The notes under the pieces are model-generated. The model searched no databases, was not told where the DNA came from, and saw only the letters and a list, made by a program, of their open reading frames with translations. 64,000 nt of DNA from Arabidopsis thaliana (taxonomy: Eukaryota > Streptophyta > Magnoliopsida > Brassicales > Brassicaceae). Position 1 is the stretch's first letter; every line of letters begins with the position of its first letter. The stretch is taken from positions 14,012,101-14,076,100 of the forward strand of contig NC_003074.8 in the NCBI RefSeq assembly GCF_000001735.4. The letters are read 5' to 3'. The position numbers and the translations under genes are program-made. Below are positions 11,933 through 23,062 of the stretch, in pieces.

Positions 11933-11955
11933 AACTTTGACAACGACGTCAAATT
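11933..11955 (-). other. Decayed primer binding site (tRNA-Asp type)
   Basis: Directly after the LTR on the minus strand the DNA reads aatttgacgtcgttgtc. The related element at 56712 has tttggcgcctttgcc, and the canonical plant tRNA-Asp match is tggcgccgttgcc. The changes in the core (GGCGCC to GACGTC and GCC to GTC) are C-to-T or G-to-A. Confidence 0.6.
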
Positions 11956-13145
11956 TGATGTAGGTCAAATTAATCCTAAGACCACTATTTCAAATAGACA
12001 GATCGTCGTTAGCACTTAAGGGTCGAATTCCACTGAGCTCTCGATGTTCACACAATAGACTTATGATGATTTCAATTAAGCTAGACAAAGTATATGAATG
12101 TAAAAGACAGTAAAGCAATAAAATGAGTTGTATATTCTGGAGATTAAAGTGTCGGGTCTAAGGAATTGTCTTGGGAAATAGATAAATTGCAGATCTAGCT
12201 AATCTTAGGATTGTTATCGCACCGTTCTCGAACTCAAACTAAGATTTTAGAATAATCTCTATGCCTAGAATAATCGGTGGCGTTCCGCAAAATTCTCTAT
12301 GCCTAGAATAATCGGTGGCGTTCCGCAAAATTCTCTATGCCTAGAATAATCGGTAACCAGAGAAGCCGAGAAATCTTATACGAAAGCATGCATTATTATC
12401 AACTTTGATTAGTTCACCTAGTATATAAACAAGAGCCCTTCTATGAGCCGACCTGTTCTTTCTTGAATACTTAGGCCCATCTATGATAGTTCTGATAACA
12501 ACTACCTATGGCGGGTATACCTATTATCTAATATCAAGTTCTAGGTGATCAATCTAAAACTAGCAGTAAGAACAATCAATATGAAGAAGTTTAAGAATAA
12601 TCCTAAGGGATATTCGATCTAGTATTCCATCTAAATCCATATTGAGACTCCCTAAACCCAACAAGGTGATTACTTAGACGTGATTAAAGTAACACACAAC
12701 AAAGTCTGAATAAGAAATCAATAATAACAACAGTAAGAGTAAGGAAGATCTTCTCCAAAGGGAGTCTCCATAGGGTTTTGCTCCAAAAGTACAAAAGAGA
12801 TAAGGATATTAGCCTCTCCAAGCTTAGCTCTAAACAATGACCTTTAAAACTATATATATGACCTAAAAAAATGTGATGGACCTTCTTTAGAAATAAGGAA
12901 AAGTTCTGGGCCGAATTTTGAAATCTTCAAAACATCAATAACTTGCGTCTTTGACTAAGTTATTTCTTCAGCAGCATAAGTTCCCTGTTTTCCCCCAGAA
13001 TTCTCTATTATCTTCTATTATCTCCAAATGAATCTCAAACATGTAAAGACCTGAAAAAGACTAGAAAAGACTCTAAAAATAACAAATAGACTCTAAAACG
13101 TATACCTCAAACATAGTTAAAACTGGTAAAAATAAGGATATATCA
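11956..13145 (-). mobile_element. Family-A LTR, minus strand (5' LTR of the fragment at 11363)
   Basis: On the minus strand it starts TGATATATCC (13145) and ends gacctacatca (11956), 1190 bp. It shares the order of landmarks of the other family-A LTRs, including the ggtggcgttccgc block. The primer site and gag start follow on the same strand, so it is a 5' LTR. It interrupts family-C LTR-like sequence that starts at 13146. The expected target duplication copy on the far side is lost. Confidence 0.8.
12257..12355. repeat. 38-bp tandem repeat inside the LTR
   Basis: Units beginning ctctatgcctagaataatcg start at 12257, 12295 and 12333. The first two are practically identical and the third is partial. 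The other family-A LTRs have a single copy, so this is a local expansion. Confidence 0.85.
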
Positions 13146-14584
13146 GCTGTCGAGTTTCAAAGTGACCGTCCGACCGAGAAATCGTGAAAAGTGTTACCAT
13201 CGAGAAACTATGCCCGTGATCAAGATCCTTTGTCCGTAACTTATTATTTCCTGTCCGTGATCATGAAAACCTGTTTGTGGATGAGAAATCCCTGTCCGTG
13301 ACCGAGAATCATTGAAGCTAACCTTAAACCTTCATCCGAATCTCTGTGAGTCTCGAGCGTGTGATATTGCACATGATAGGTTTGGGTGATTGATTGCTTG
13401 TTTAGTTGCATGATCATATACTCTTGCATTCATTGAATGATTTCATGAATTATATGAGAATTGATTAATGGTGTGAATGGTGATAGTAAGCTGCATATGA
13501 GATCTTTTAGATTCTTATGCTTATAGGCTTATGGTTGGGAGGTTGTGGTGAGTAAGGATATTGATGATTCTATGTGTTTCAGTAACCATATGTCTCATAA
13601 TATCTTAAAATGTTCGGTCTTGATGTGTGGTGCTCGTGGTAGGAGGCAGAGACCATAAGTGTATCAAAATCGTGGTATATCTGACCTTCGTAGTGAACCG
13701 TGCTATCGTGGGGTCTTGTTAACGTGTTAGTCGATCACCATGTAGTGCCAAGGGCTCGGAAAGACGGTTTTGAAACATCAATAACTTGCGTATTTGACTA
13801 AGTTATTTCTTCAGCAGCATAAGTTCCCTGTTTTCCTCCAGAATTCTCTATTATCTTCTATTATCTCCAAATGAATCTCAAACATGTAAAGACCTGAAAA
13901 AGACTAGAAAAGACTCTAAAAATAACAAATAGACTCTAAAACGTATACCTCAAACATAGTTAAAACTGGTAAAAATAAGGATATATCAGCTGTCGAGTTT
14001 CAAAGTGACCGTCCGACCGAGAAATCGTGAAAAGTGTTACCATCGAGAAACTATGCCCGTGATCAAGATCCTTTGTCCGTAACTTATTATTTCCTGTCCG
14101 TGATCAAGAAAACCTGTTTGTGGATGAGAAATCCCTGTCCGTGACCGAGAATCATTGAAGCTAACCTTAAACCTTCATCCGAATCTCTGTGAGTCTCGAG
14201 CGTGTGATATTGCACATGATAGGTTTGGGTGATTGATTGCTTGTTTAGTTGCATGATTATATACTCTTGCATTCATTGAATGATTTCATGAATTATATGA
14301 GTATTGATTAATGGTGTGAATGGTGATAGTAAGCCGCATATGAGATCTTTTAGATTCTTATGCTTATAGGCTTATGGTTGGGAGGTTGTGGTGAGTAAGG
14401 ATATTGATGATTCTATGTGTTTCAGTAACCATATGTCTCATAATATCTTAAAATGTTCGGTCTTGATGTGTGGTGCTCGTGGTAGGAGGCAGAGACCATA
14501 AGTGTATCAAAATCGTGGTATATCTGACTTTCGTAGTGAACCGTGCTATTGTGGGGTCTTGTTAACGTGTTAGTCGATCACCAT
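12934..14584. repeat. Tandem duplication with 843-bp offset
   Basis: The segment beginning acatcaataacttgcg near 12934 recurs near 13777, and identity continues to gtcgatcaccat at about 14584. The second copy lacks the last 20-30 bp of the unit. I saw fewer than ten substitutions over more than 800 bp. The unit joins the first 215 bp (minus strand) of the family-A LTR to a family-C LTR fragment, so it arose after that insertion. Confidence 0.9.
13146..13772 (+). mobile_element. Family-C (Tekay/Del type) LTR fragment
   Basis: It matches part of the LTR at 21879-23062: gaccgtccga, cattgaatgattt, ggttgggaggtt, gattctatgtgttt, aaccatatgt, gtggtaggaggca and gaaccgtgctatcgtggggtc. It begins inside the LTR, where the family-A element inserted. 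A second copy lies at 13989-14584 through the tandem duplication. No gene is present. Confidence 0.7.
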
Positions 14585-14729
14585 TCGATAAAAGTGGGTT
14601 GATATATTCGGAGATGGACCGATATCAATGAAATTTGGATCTAGTCGGAACTTGACTAAGATCGGGTACAGACTTAGTCTGGATTTGACTATTTCTGGGG
14701 TTTTGATCTTATCAAAAATTGACCAAGAT

Positions 14730-15300
14730 CATGGAAAAATGACAAGGTCGGAAAGAGACCTATGTCGGAAATATTGACCGAGTCCGGTGGGGACCAAGGT
14801 CGGAAATATTGACAAAGTCGGAAAAAGACTTTAGTCGAGAATATGATCGAGTCCGGGAAAGGACCAGGATCAGAAATTTGATCGAATGTCGGAAGAGACA
14901 AAGATCAGAAAACGTTAATCAAATCCAGGAAAGGACAAAGATTGGAAAACGTTGATCAAGTCCAGGAAAGGACAAAGATCGGGAAATAATGATCGAGTCC
15001 GGGAAAGGACCAGGATCAAAAATTTGATCGAATGTCGGAAGAGACAAAGATCAGAAAACGTTGATCAAGTCCAGGAAAGGACAAAGATTGGAAAACGTTG
15101 ATCAAGTCCAAGAAAGGACAAAGATCGCAAAACATTGATCAAGTCCAGGAAAGGACAAAGATCGGGAAATAATGATCGAGTCCGGGAGAGGACCAGGATC
15201 AGGAATTTGATCGAGTGTCGTAAGAGACAAAGATCGGGAAACTTGATCAAACTCGGAAATAGAGATTTGATCAAATGTGATATCTAAAGTCTCGGAGAGA
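14730..15300. repeat. Minisatellite of about 37 bp units
   Basis: Imperfect units of the form ggaaaggacaaagatcggga + aataatgatcgagtcc repeat about fifteen times. Variants alternate so that a roughly 147-bp, four-unit block appears twice (from about 14850 and about 15000). No coding sense: the minus-strand frames across it are repeat translations. It lies just upstream of a polypurine tract/LTR start and probably belongs to the 3' non-coding part of a gypsy element. Confidence 0.85.
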
Positions 15301-15325
15301 CTAAAGATGGGAAAGCATTAAGGAG

Positions 15326-15490
15326 TAAACAAGATCTTACACCCGCTGAATTCGAGGACGAATTCAGTTTAAGGGGGGTAGACTTGTAACGCCCGTGTCC
15401 CGAGTTAGGGAGTAAGCAAGATCTTACACACGCCGAATTCGAGGACGAATTCAGTTTAAGGGGGGTAGACTTGTAACGACCGCGTCCCGC
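15326..15490 (+). repeat. Duplicated polypurine tract / LTR start boundary
   Basis: A segment running from agtaagcaagatcttacac through gaattcgaggacgaattcag and tttaaggggggtagac to tgtaacg is present twice in a row (about 15326-15405 and about 15411-15490). Each copy has a G-rich polypurine tract followed by an LTR-like tgtaacg start, so the 3' LTR boundary was duplicated. Confidence 0.75.
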
Positions 15491-15833
15491 GTTCATAAAG
15501 AGGCCAGGTTGTTTTAGGAGAAAACTATACCATGGTCAAGAAACGGACTAAAATACTTAGTCAGAAGAAAGAGAAAGTTCAAAGCTCAACCAGCTAGGTG
15601 AGCTGGACAAGCTAGGATGAACTAGCTAGCTAAGCTAGGTGAGCTAAACCAGCTGGAAGACTAGCTAGCTCAGCTAGGTGAGCTGACCGACAGCTCGACT
15701 GAGCTCGGTGAACTGATCGTGTACTGACCCAGCTGGGTGGTTCGGTCAGCTGACACTCGAGCTGGTGGACTGTGGTAGCTCACGGGTGAAGAGGTGTCTC
15801 GCCCAAAAGGTGTAAGGTCGAGCGGGTACCAAC

Positions 15834-15985
15834 GAACGGATGCATCGCCTAATAGATGCAAGGAACGGATGCATCGCCTAATAGATGCAAGGAACGGATG
15901 TGACCTTTTGGAAGGATGCAAGGAACGGATGTGACCTTTCAGAAGGGTGCAAGGAACGGATGTGATGCTTCGGGAAGCATCCATT
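15834..15985. repeat. 30-bp tandem repeat (five copies)
   Basis: Units start aacggatg and end gatgcaagg or gtgcaagg. Two copies carry catcgcctaatagatgcaag and the later copies carry gtgacctttyrgaagg. They lie directly upstream of the TATA-like box, in the position of an LTR U3 region. Confidence 0.85.
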
Positions 15986-16260
15986 CGCCCCCTATATAAG
16001 GGAGAACGCCCAAGGCCTTTGGAATAATCTCACATCATCTCACAATAATCTCATATCATCCCACAACATCCAAAACACCATAAAACATTCTTAAAGGAGT
16101 CTCAACACATCCTAGAGTTGTTGGTCGGAAAGGGGGTGCGGCTCGGCGAGTATAACTCGACCGAACTGATGCGCATGCTACCTCCCGGTCCAACGGTTCG
16201 ATGGAGTGTAGAGGATGGAGAGGGTAGACCATTCGTCTTAGAGACGAATCGGATCTGGTA

Positions 16261-16410
16261 GACCGATCGTTGGATCGGATCGGCCAGACCGATCGTCAAA
16301 CGGATCGGATCGGCCAGACGGATCGGACAGACCGATCGTCGGACGGGTCGGATGGGACAGGCCGATCGTCTGACGGAACGGGTCGGACAGACCGATCGTC
16401 GGATGGGATG
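16261..16410. repeat. About 30-bp repeats with gaccgatcgtcgg core
   Basis: Copies of gaccgatcgt or one-base variants start at 16261, 16288, 16318, 16330, 16360 and 16390, separated by ggatcggatcggcca-like spacers. Open frames on both strands here are low-complexity products of the repeat. Confidence 0.8.
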
Positions 16411-17499
16411 GATCGAGAAAAGTGTTCGAGGAAGCACAAGGATAAGTGCATCCGAACACACCCAAGGGTCACCCATGGATGCAATCTTACCGGTAAAGGG
16501 AGAAAGCACCAAGAATGGGTAAGGAACGTGATTCACTATATAGGATCAACATCGCGGCCGCCTTCATGTATCTATCTCCTCAGCCATGGTGAAACCGATC
16601 AGAGATTGGTAAGACCAAAGGGTGACTCGACGGATAACCAACGGGAAAGTCCATGGTGGGAACCGATGGACAAAACGGATATTGGACCCGCGAGCAAACC
16701 TAAGGCCGACGGAAGAAGGATTTCATGGGCTAGCCTACGATGATCCAGTGGATGAATCCAAGGACCCTTGGGTGTGATAAGGATATAGTTCAGATCGTAT
16801 GGATGGATCAATAAGCCGAAAGCTTTATCGACCACCATAGACCGGACGGATAAATGGTTAGTAAACCATGGGCGGTCGTAGTAAATGAACAGATCGGAAA
16901 CATGGATGGTTCGATAAGCCAAGGGCTCAATCGTCCACCATGGAACCGAAGGGGAGTACGTTTGGAGGACGGATGGACCAATAAGCCAAGAGCTTGATTC
17001 GACCATCGTGAACCAAGGGAATCGTACGATCCCCAATCTCTATCGTTGTACTTAGACCAGTGGGGTTGGTTGGTTGTATGGCTAAGTAACGATAGGGATT
17101 GGTTCATCAATTCACGACCGATGATAAGTCGTTGAACGAATGGAGTAAGGCGACAAACGGGCTAAGGAATCAAATCCGCATATTGGCCAAGGTATGTAAC
17201 GATCTAGCTTATTAGTTAAGATAGACGTTTGGTAATTGACCGTGAAAGTAGGATAAAGGAATATGCGATTGTTTGGCTTAGAATGGTTAGCGAAAATATG
17301 CATGTCTTGACCGAGAAAAGGATCGATCTAAGTCTAAGGGACAAAGACGATGAAACCGGTACAAGAGTTGGTTAGAATTAAACCAAGGTTAGAAAGACTT
17401 CCGCTGTGTAATAAGAGAGCGATTATAGAATTTAGCCTCATAAAGGCAATTCTATGTTGAATCGCGAAAAGTTAAGAGGTTCGGCCACCCCTACAGACC

Positions 17500-17943
17500 C
17501 AAATTGTGTTAGTAGGAGTTCCGGTGGTTATCCAGTATACGATCCTTTCGGTGAACCTCTTGGTAATCCCGATGGAAAGGTTCGAAGTTATCCTTGGGAT
17601 GGATTGGTTGTCAGGATATCATGCCCATTTGGATTGCGGGCGGAGCAGAGTAGTGTTCGAACTAAGGAATCGACCACGACTCACTTACTGTGGAATCAAT
17701 CCAAGTAAGATTGCTTCGTTCGTGTCAGCACTAAGGTTGAGAATTTACTAAGGGAAGGAGAAGTCTACCTTGTCACTTTAACCGCCGTTGGTGGAGAAGT
17801 TGAAAGTGACTCAAGGATTTAAGAGATCCCGGTGGTGAACAAATTTGATGATGTGTTCAAGCCCTTGGAAGGATTACCTCTGCCGAGAAATCATCCGTTT
17901 ACCATTAATCTTGAACCTGGGATGATTCGAATTGCAAGGACAC
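17500..17943 (+). pseudogene. Tekay/Del chromovirus pol, protease/linker part (first piece)
   Basis: The frame from 17506 reads PVVIQYTILSVNLLVIPMER, then FEVILGMDWLSGYHAHLDCG and RPRLTYCGINPSKIASFVSA. A frameshift follows, then linker residues that include LVTLTAVGGEVE, VVNKFDDVFKPLEGLP and NHPFTINLEPGMIRIARTL. FEVILGMDWL is typical of the stretch just after the retropepsin active site in this lineage. The active-site segment and gag are not visible upstream. It is interrupted at 17943 by a solo LTR and continues at 19032. Confidence 0.85.
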
Positions 17944-19031
17944 TGTAACACCCCCAGTCCGAACTAGAACTCAGCCAGTCCGGCACGGCCCAGACACGCC
18001 ACAATGAAAATGAATTCCCATAGAGTAGTCGAGGTTCTGAAACACATTTCGACCCTTAGCCACTCAAGGTTACCCATTTCCCCATTTGGGATCCATTTAG
18101 GCTTGCCAACCCTAACTTCACCCAAATGTTGTGTCGACTCGGACAAAGTCTTATCAGTTTGAAACCCGTAAAGTATAAAATAAATACTGATTTCATTATC
18201 AAAGAGTTATGAAAATACAAGGAAAAACCACAACATAAACATTGTTTTTATGGCCAAGGCATGAGGCCCAAAAGTACACTATACTAAAATACATACTTTG
18301 AGTTTTACAAAAGGACACTGAAAAACTACTTTGGATTCCCTAGTGTTCACCACTCCCTCTAATTCCCTTTAAGGTTACCTGCAAAACAAGTAGAGTCATG
18401 AGTAATCTAGCATTACTCAATGAGCTCGGATTCCTCAAGAAAACGTTAGTCTAATCCCCACCCATAATCCCCACATGAATAACATGAATAATCAGAGTAC
18501 ACAGAGAAGGTAGTAAACCACACAAACACAAGCAAGAAATAACGTTTCTTAAAGTTTTAATTAGGGCATGAATGCACTCCCTTCCTCAACACACGTGAAC
18601 ACCCGAGTTATAACCACAAAGGCATATAACCGGAACATCACCTTGGCTACACCGTCGTGAAAGCGACACCGGCCCTTGGGTAGCTAACCCAGTCTCTCTG
18701 GGTCCTTCGAACCCCTTGGGTAGCTAACCCAGTCTCTCTGGGTCCTTCTGACTCTAGGACAAAACTTGCTCACCAAGTTAGCTCGCCCGGGTGGATTCGG
18801 CTCCAAGTTGGCTAAGGCGTGGGGTCGAAGTTGGGCTTGCATGGCTTGGGAGAAAACTTGGTCACCAAGTCAGCTCTGCCCGAATGGATTTGGCTCCACG
18901 TTTTAAAACTTGGGCTCTACTCTGGCTTCCGCGGATTATAAATTGGCAGCCCTTCTTCTCATTTCACTCACCATTCTCTCTTCTTCTTCTCTTGCCCTTC
19001 TTTCTTGCTCGGGGTCAATGAGCGGGGTACT
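17944..19031 (-). mobile_element. Solo LTR (family C relative), minus strand, inserted in pol
   Basis: On the minus strand it begins TGTAGTACCCC and ends GGGGTGTTACA. It shares the gacttwgtccgrgtcgrcac block with the LTR at 21879. Upstream pol ends at IARTL and downstream resumes at [13 protein letters not shown], so the 1088 bp split one gene. A 40-bp direct repeat beginning ttgggtagctaacccagtct sits at about 18677 and 18717. No clear 5-bp target duplication could be read. Confidence 0.75.
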
Positions 19032-21786
19032 ACATGCACCATATAGGTTGGTGCCAGCTGAGCTTGCAGAACTTCAGAAACAATTGGAGGATCTACTCGA
19101 AAAGGGATTTATTTGTCCAAGTTCATCGCCATGGGGAGCTCCGGTATTGTTTGTTAAGAAGAAAGATGGAAGTATGTAGTTATGTATAGACTACCGAGGT
19201 CTTAACAACATGACCATTAAGGATAAGTACCAATTGCCATGAGTTAATGAGCTAATGGATCAGTTGGGAGGAGCAAGTTGGTTCTCAAAAATTGATCTGG
19301 CCTTTGGGTATCATCAAATTTCAATCTCGGGATCGGATGTAATGAAGACTGCCTTTCAGACGAGGAATGGGCAATATAAATTTGTAGTCATGCCATTTGG
19401 ACTTACAAATGCGCCCGCAGCCTTCATGAGACTTATGAACGAGGTATTACACGATTATCTGGATAGCTTCGTTATCATATTTATCGATGATATCTTGGTA
19501 TATTCACAGAGTGCGGAAGTGCATCGTGAACATTTGGGGAAAGTGTTGGATAGACTTAGGGAACAACGGTTGTTCGCTAAGTTTAGCAAGTGTAAGTTCC
19601 GGCAACGAGAAATTGGATTTCTTGGCTACCGAATTTCAGGACAAGGAGTTACGGCGGATCCAGAAAAGATTACTGTAATATAGCAATGGCCGCAACCTAC
19701 ATCCGTTACAGAAGTACGGAGCTTCTTAGGATTGGCAGGCTATTATCGTAAGTTTGTCAAGGGATTTTCATCCATTACTAAGCCTTTGACCCGACTTACT
19801 GGTAAAGGTGTACCCTTCATATGGAGTAAGGATGTTGAGGAAGCCTTTGTTAAGTTGAAAACGGAATTAACAACCGCCCCAAATCTAGCATTGCCAAAGC
19901 CAAATAAACCATATGATATCTACACGGATGCCTCGCGAGTTGGCTTGGTATGTGTCCTTATGCAAGAAGGAAAGGTGATTGCCTACGCATCATGGCCATT
20001 AAGATGGCATGAGGAGAATTATCCCACTCATGATTTAGAGATGGCCGCTGTAGTATTTTCGTTGAAAGCATTTGAGATCCTACCTGTATGGAGAGACGGT
20101 ACGAGTATTTACGGACCACCAAAGTCTTAAATACTTATTCACGCAGCCAGATCTGAATTTACGATAATGAAGATGGATGGAGTTAATTGCCGATTTTGAT
20201 TTGAAAATTCAATATCACCCGGGAAAGGCTAATGTAGTAGCAGACGCCTTAAGTCGCCGGAAAATGGAAGTAGATGTTGGAAAGGATCTAGAGTCGTTAT
20301 CTGATGAGCTAAAGAAGGTAACTTTGTTAGCTCTAGAGGGTGAATCTAGTGAGCCCTTGGGTTTACAAGTTGTGACTCAAGCAAACCTACTTCACCAAAT
20401 CCGAGAGGAACAAGCGCAAGATGAAAAGTTGCAGAAAATCGTGGAGGAGTTAAAAACATTAGATGGACCAAACGCTAGTGGCAACCATCTAGCTGATGAC
20501 GGCACCTTATTACTCAATGGGAGAATTACAGTGCCTGATCGTAAAGGATTACGATAAGAAATTTTAAGGGCGGCTCATACTTCTTTATTGAGCATTCATC
20601 CGGGAAGTATAAAAATGTACAAGGATATAAGGAAGTATTACCATTGGCCTGGGATGAAGAGATCAGTGGCGAAATGGGTAAGCCAATGTGAGTCATGCCA
20701 AAGAGTTAAGGTGGAACACCAAGTGCCGACAGGTTTATTGCATAACCTACCAATTCCTGCATGGAAATGGGAGTCAATATCAATGGTTTTTATCACTGAA
20801 TTACCAACAAGACCAGGACGTAGCAATGAGGCTATATGGGTAGTAGTAGATCGCTTGACCAAGACGACTCATTTGGTATCAATGAAAAGCATTGATCAGT
20901 CACCTATCCTGGCAGAAAAGTATATTGATGAAATCTTAAGACTCCATGGGGTACCAACTAATATAGTATCTGATCGAGATCCTAAGTTCTCATCTTTATT
21001 TTGCCAAGACCTCCATCGTGCTTTAGGGACTGATGTTCCCATGAGCACGACATTCCATCCAAAAACTGACAGGCAAACTGAAAGGACCATCCGAACCATA
21101 AAAGATATGATTTGACTATGTGCACTAGAGTGGGCTGGTGATTGGGAAGACTACATGCCTTTAATTGAATTTTCTTCCAATAACAGCTATCACTCGAGCA
21201 TCGGTATGTCGCCATTTGAAGCAATGTATGGGAGGCCATGTCGAACTCCTCTTTGTTGGACTGAAGTAGGAGAGAGGACGAGTTTTAATAATCGGTTGAT
21301 CGATGAGTCTACGGAGAAAATTCAGTTCATCCGAGACAATATGAAGAAAGCTCAAGATTGACAGAAAAAGTATGCTGACCGAAACAAGAAGGCGACATGG
21401 TTTATCTTAAGGTAACCGCGTTAAAAGGGAATGATCGCTTTGGAAAGATTGGAAAGCTCGCTGTAAGATTTATTGGTCCATATAAAATTGAGAAGAAAAT
21501 CGGGGAGGTATCCTACCGTTTGTTTATGCCGGAAGAAATGCGATTACATAAAGTTTTTCATGTGTCGCAACTAAGGAAGCATGTTCCGGATCCTAATGCT
21601 ATCATACCCAAGCCAATACAAGAGTTGAGAACGAATCTCACATATCCCGAAGGACCTCTTGGTATTGGTGAAAGACGAATGCGGGAGCTAAAGAATAGAA
21701 GGATTCCGCAAATTCAAGTGTTCTGGGGAAGGCACAGTTGTAAGGTTACTACTTGGGAAGATGAGGAAAAGTTCTGGACGAAATAG
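19032..21786 (+). pseudogene. Tekay/Del chromovirus pol: RT, RNase H, integrase, chromodomain-like tail
   Basis: Order seen: [12 protein letters not shown] motifs [51 protein letters not shown] and [13 protein letters not shown] (FIDD catalytic box), the RT end [15 protein letters not shown], RNase H start [16 protein letters not shown], then [16 protein letters not shown]. The integrase has an HHCC-like finger (CESCQRVK), first core block [17 protein letters not shown] and [10 protein letters not shown]-terminal tail has GPYKIEKKIGEVSYRL and a chromodomain-like end (IPQIQVFWGRH, TWEDEEKFW). Stops and frameshifts lie at 19178, 19241, 19681, about 20100, 20557, 21115 and 21361. The first integrase Asp is Val here. 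It is inactive. Confidence 0.92.
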
Positions 21787-21862
21787 CCTCAGTTTTTCGA
21801 ACCAGGGAACGCAGAGGATGAAGACGGACCGTCTAATCCTTCTGGAATTCGGGACGAATTCT

Positions 21863-21878
21863 AGTAAGGGGGGGAGAA
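21863..21878 (+). other. Polypurine tract of the Tekay/Del element
   Basis: The purine run agtaagggggggagaa lies immediately before the LTR start TGTAGTGACCC. It fits the plus-strand priming site of Ty3/gypsy reverse transcription and confirms that the following LTR is the 3' LTR of the pol gene upstream. Confidence 0.8.
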
Positions 21879-23062
21879 TGTAGTGACCCGCTGACTCGCT
21901 CAAGCACTTGACACGTGGGCATGCTGAATCGCCTTTCCCTTGCTTATATAAGCCGAACTCGACCCCAATTGTTTTGTGAAGAGAAACTGAGTGGAAGTGA
22001 GAGGCTGCCAAGTTGAAACCGTCCGTCCGATTCAAGTTAAGGTCCCATAGCCGAAAACTCTACCCGAATCGTTGGAAACTTTCTGTTGGTTACTGAGTGA
22101 GTTCTGGATAATGGTTTAAGTTTCATATTCATATTCTCATGCATTCTTGATTGATTTTGTGAGTTATATGAATAGTGTAAATGGTTATATTGGAATGCAT
22201 ATGTGATCTTTAGATTCTTATGCTATTATTTATGGTTGGGAGGTTTTGTTGGGATATTGATGATTCTATGTGTTTGATTTAACCATATGTTTCATAATAT
22301 CTTAAACTTTGGGGTCTTGGTACGTGGTGCTTGTGGTAGGAGGCAAAAACCATAAGCGTGCCAAGATCGTGATGTGTCTGACCTTCATAGTGAACCGTGC
22401 TATCGTGGGGTCTTGTAACGTTGTTACTTGATCGCCATGTAGTGCGAAGAACTTGGAGAGACGAGGCTAGCTATCCTGCCCGAGTGTCTACACGACGGTG
22501 TAGCGTTTGGTAGTGATGCTCCAGTTGCATACCTTTGTGGTTGTAATGCGGGAGATCACGAGAGTGTGTGTGTTTGGTGTTGGGTTGGAAGGCAGCATGT
22601 CGAGCCCTTAAAAACTTAATGAAACTGGAGTCTTAATGCATGTTCATGTTTTTGTAGTTTGCTTCGGCAAGATACCTTATGTTGCCATTCTCTGTTGCGT
22701 GTTTCATGTTGGGTATTCGGGTTGGGGTAAACTAATGTCTGTTGCAGGGAATCCCGAGCTCACTGAGTAACCTTAGTAATCGCGATGGCCTTCATAAAAC
22801 TTTTAAATGTTTGGTAACATGTTGTGTAATATTTATACTTATGAAATAAATCAGATTTCTTGTACAAATTTGCAAGTAATGACTTATAATGACTTAGTCC
22901 GGGTCGGCACAACACTTAAATATCGAGAGTGGTCGTCAATACGCCGGCCAAGGGTTGAGATTGGTTCCTGAACCTCGATTGGATGTTGATGATCAATCTC
23001 AATGTGGCGTTTTCGGGGCGCCAATGACTTGTCCGGTCATAGAGCGTCTCGAGGGCGTTATA
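21879..23062 (+). mobile_element. 3' LTR of the Tekay/Del element (family C)
   Basis: The 1184-bp segment starts TGTAGTGACCCGC. It has a TATA-like gcttatataagcc at about 21942-21954 and an R/U5-like body shared with 13146-13772. It ends near gggcgttata, probably a decayed gggtgttaca. Directly afterwards a Tat-type integrase frame begins, so this LTR sits inside or against a Tat element. No coding region is present. Confidence 0.75.

Larger units (their letters stand above)
15472..17453 (+). mobile_element. Probable LTR of a Tekay/Del-type element with internal minisatellites; right end unresolved
   Basis: It starts tgtaacgaccgcg right after a polypurine tract. A TATA-like ctatataaggg near 15991-16001 is a plausible promoter. 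Inside are AGCT-rich repeats (15590-15730), 30-bp repeats (15834-15985), repeats built on gaccgatcgtcgg (16261-16410) and three diverged copies of a block with aataagccaagagcttga (16800-17020). I found no tggtatcagag primer site or clean LTR end before pol-like sequence begins near 17500, so a deletion probably removed the LTR end and gag. Small frames here look like translated repeats. Confidence 0.5.

Noticed and set aside
14689..15496. Minus-strand frames with repeated LFPDLCPF-like units
   Set aside because: Translated 37-bp minisatellite.
16102..17110. Several overlapping frames on both strands with repeated Arg/Asp/Ser or Pro/Ile text
   Set aside because: They follow the gaccgatcgt and ggatggaccaataagcc repeats and show no family resemblance.
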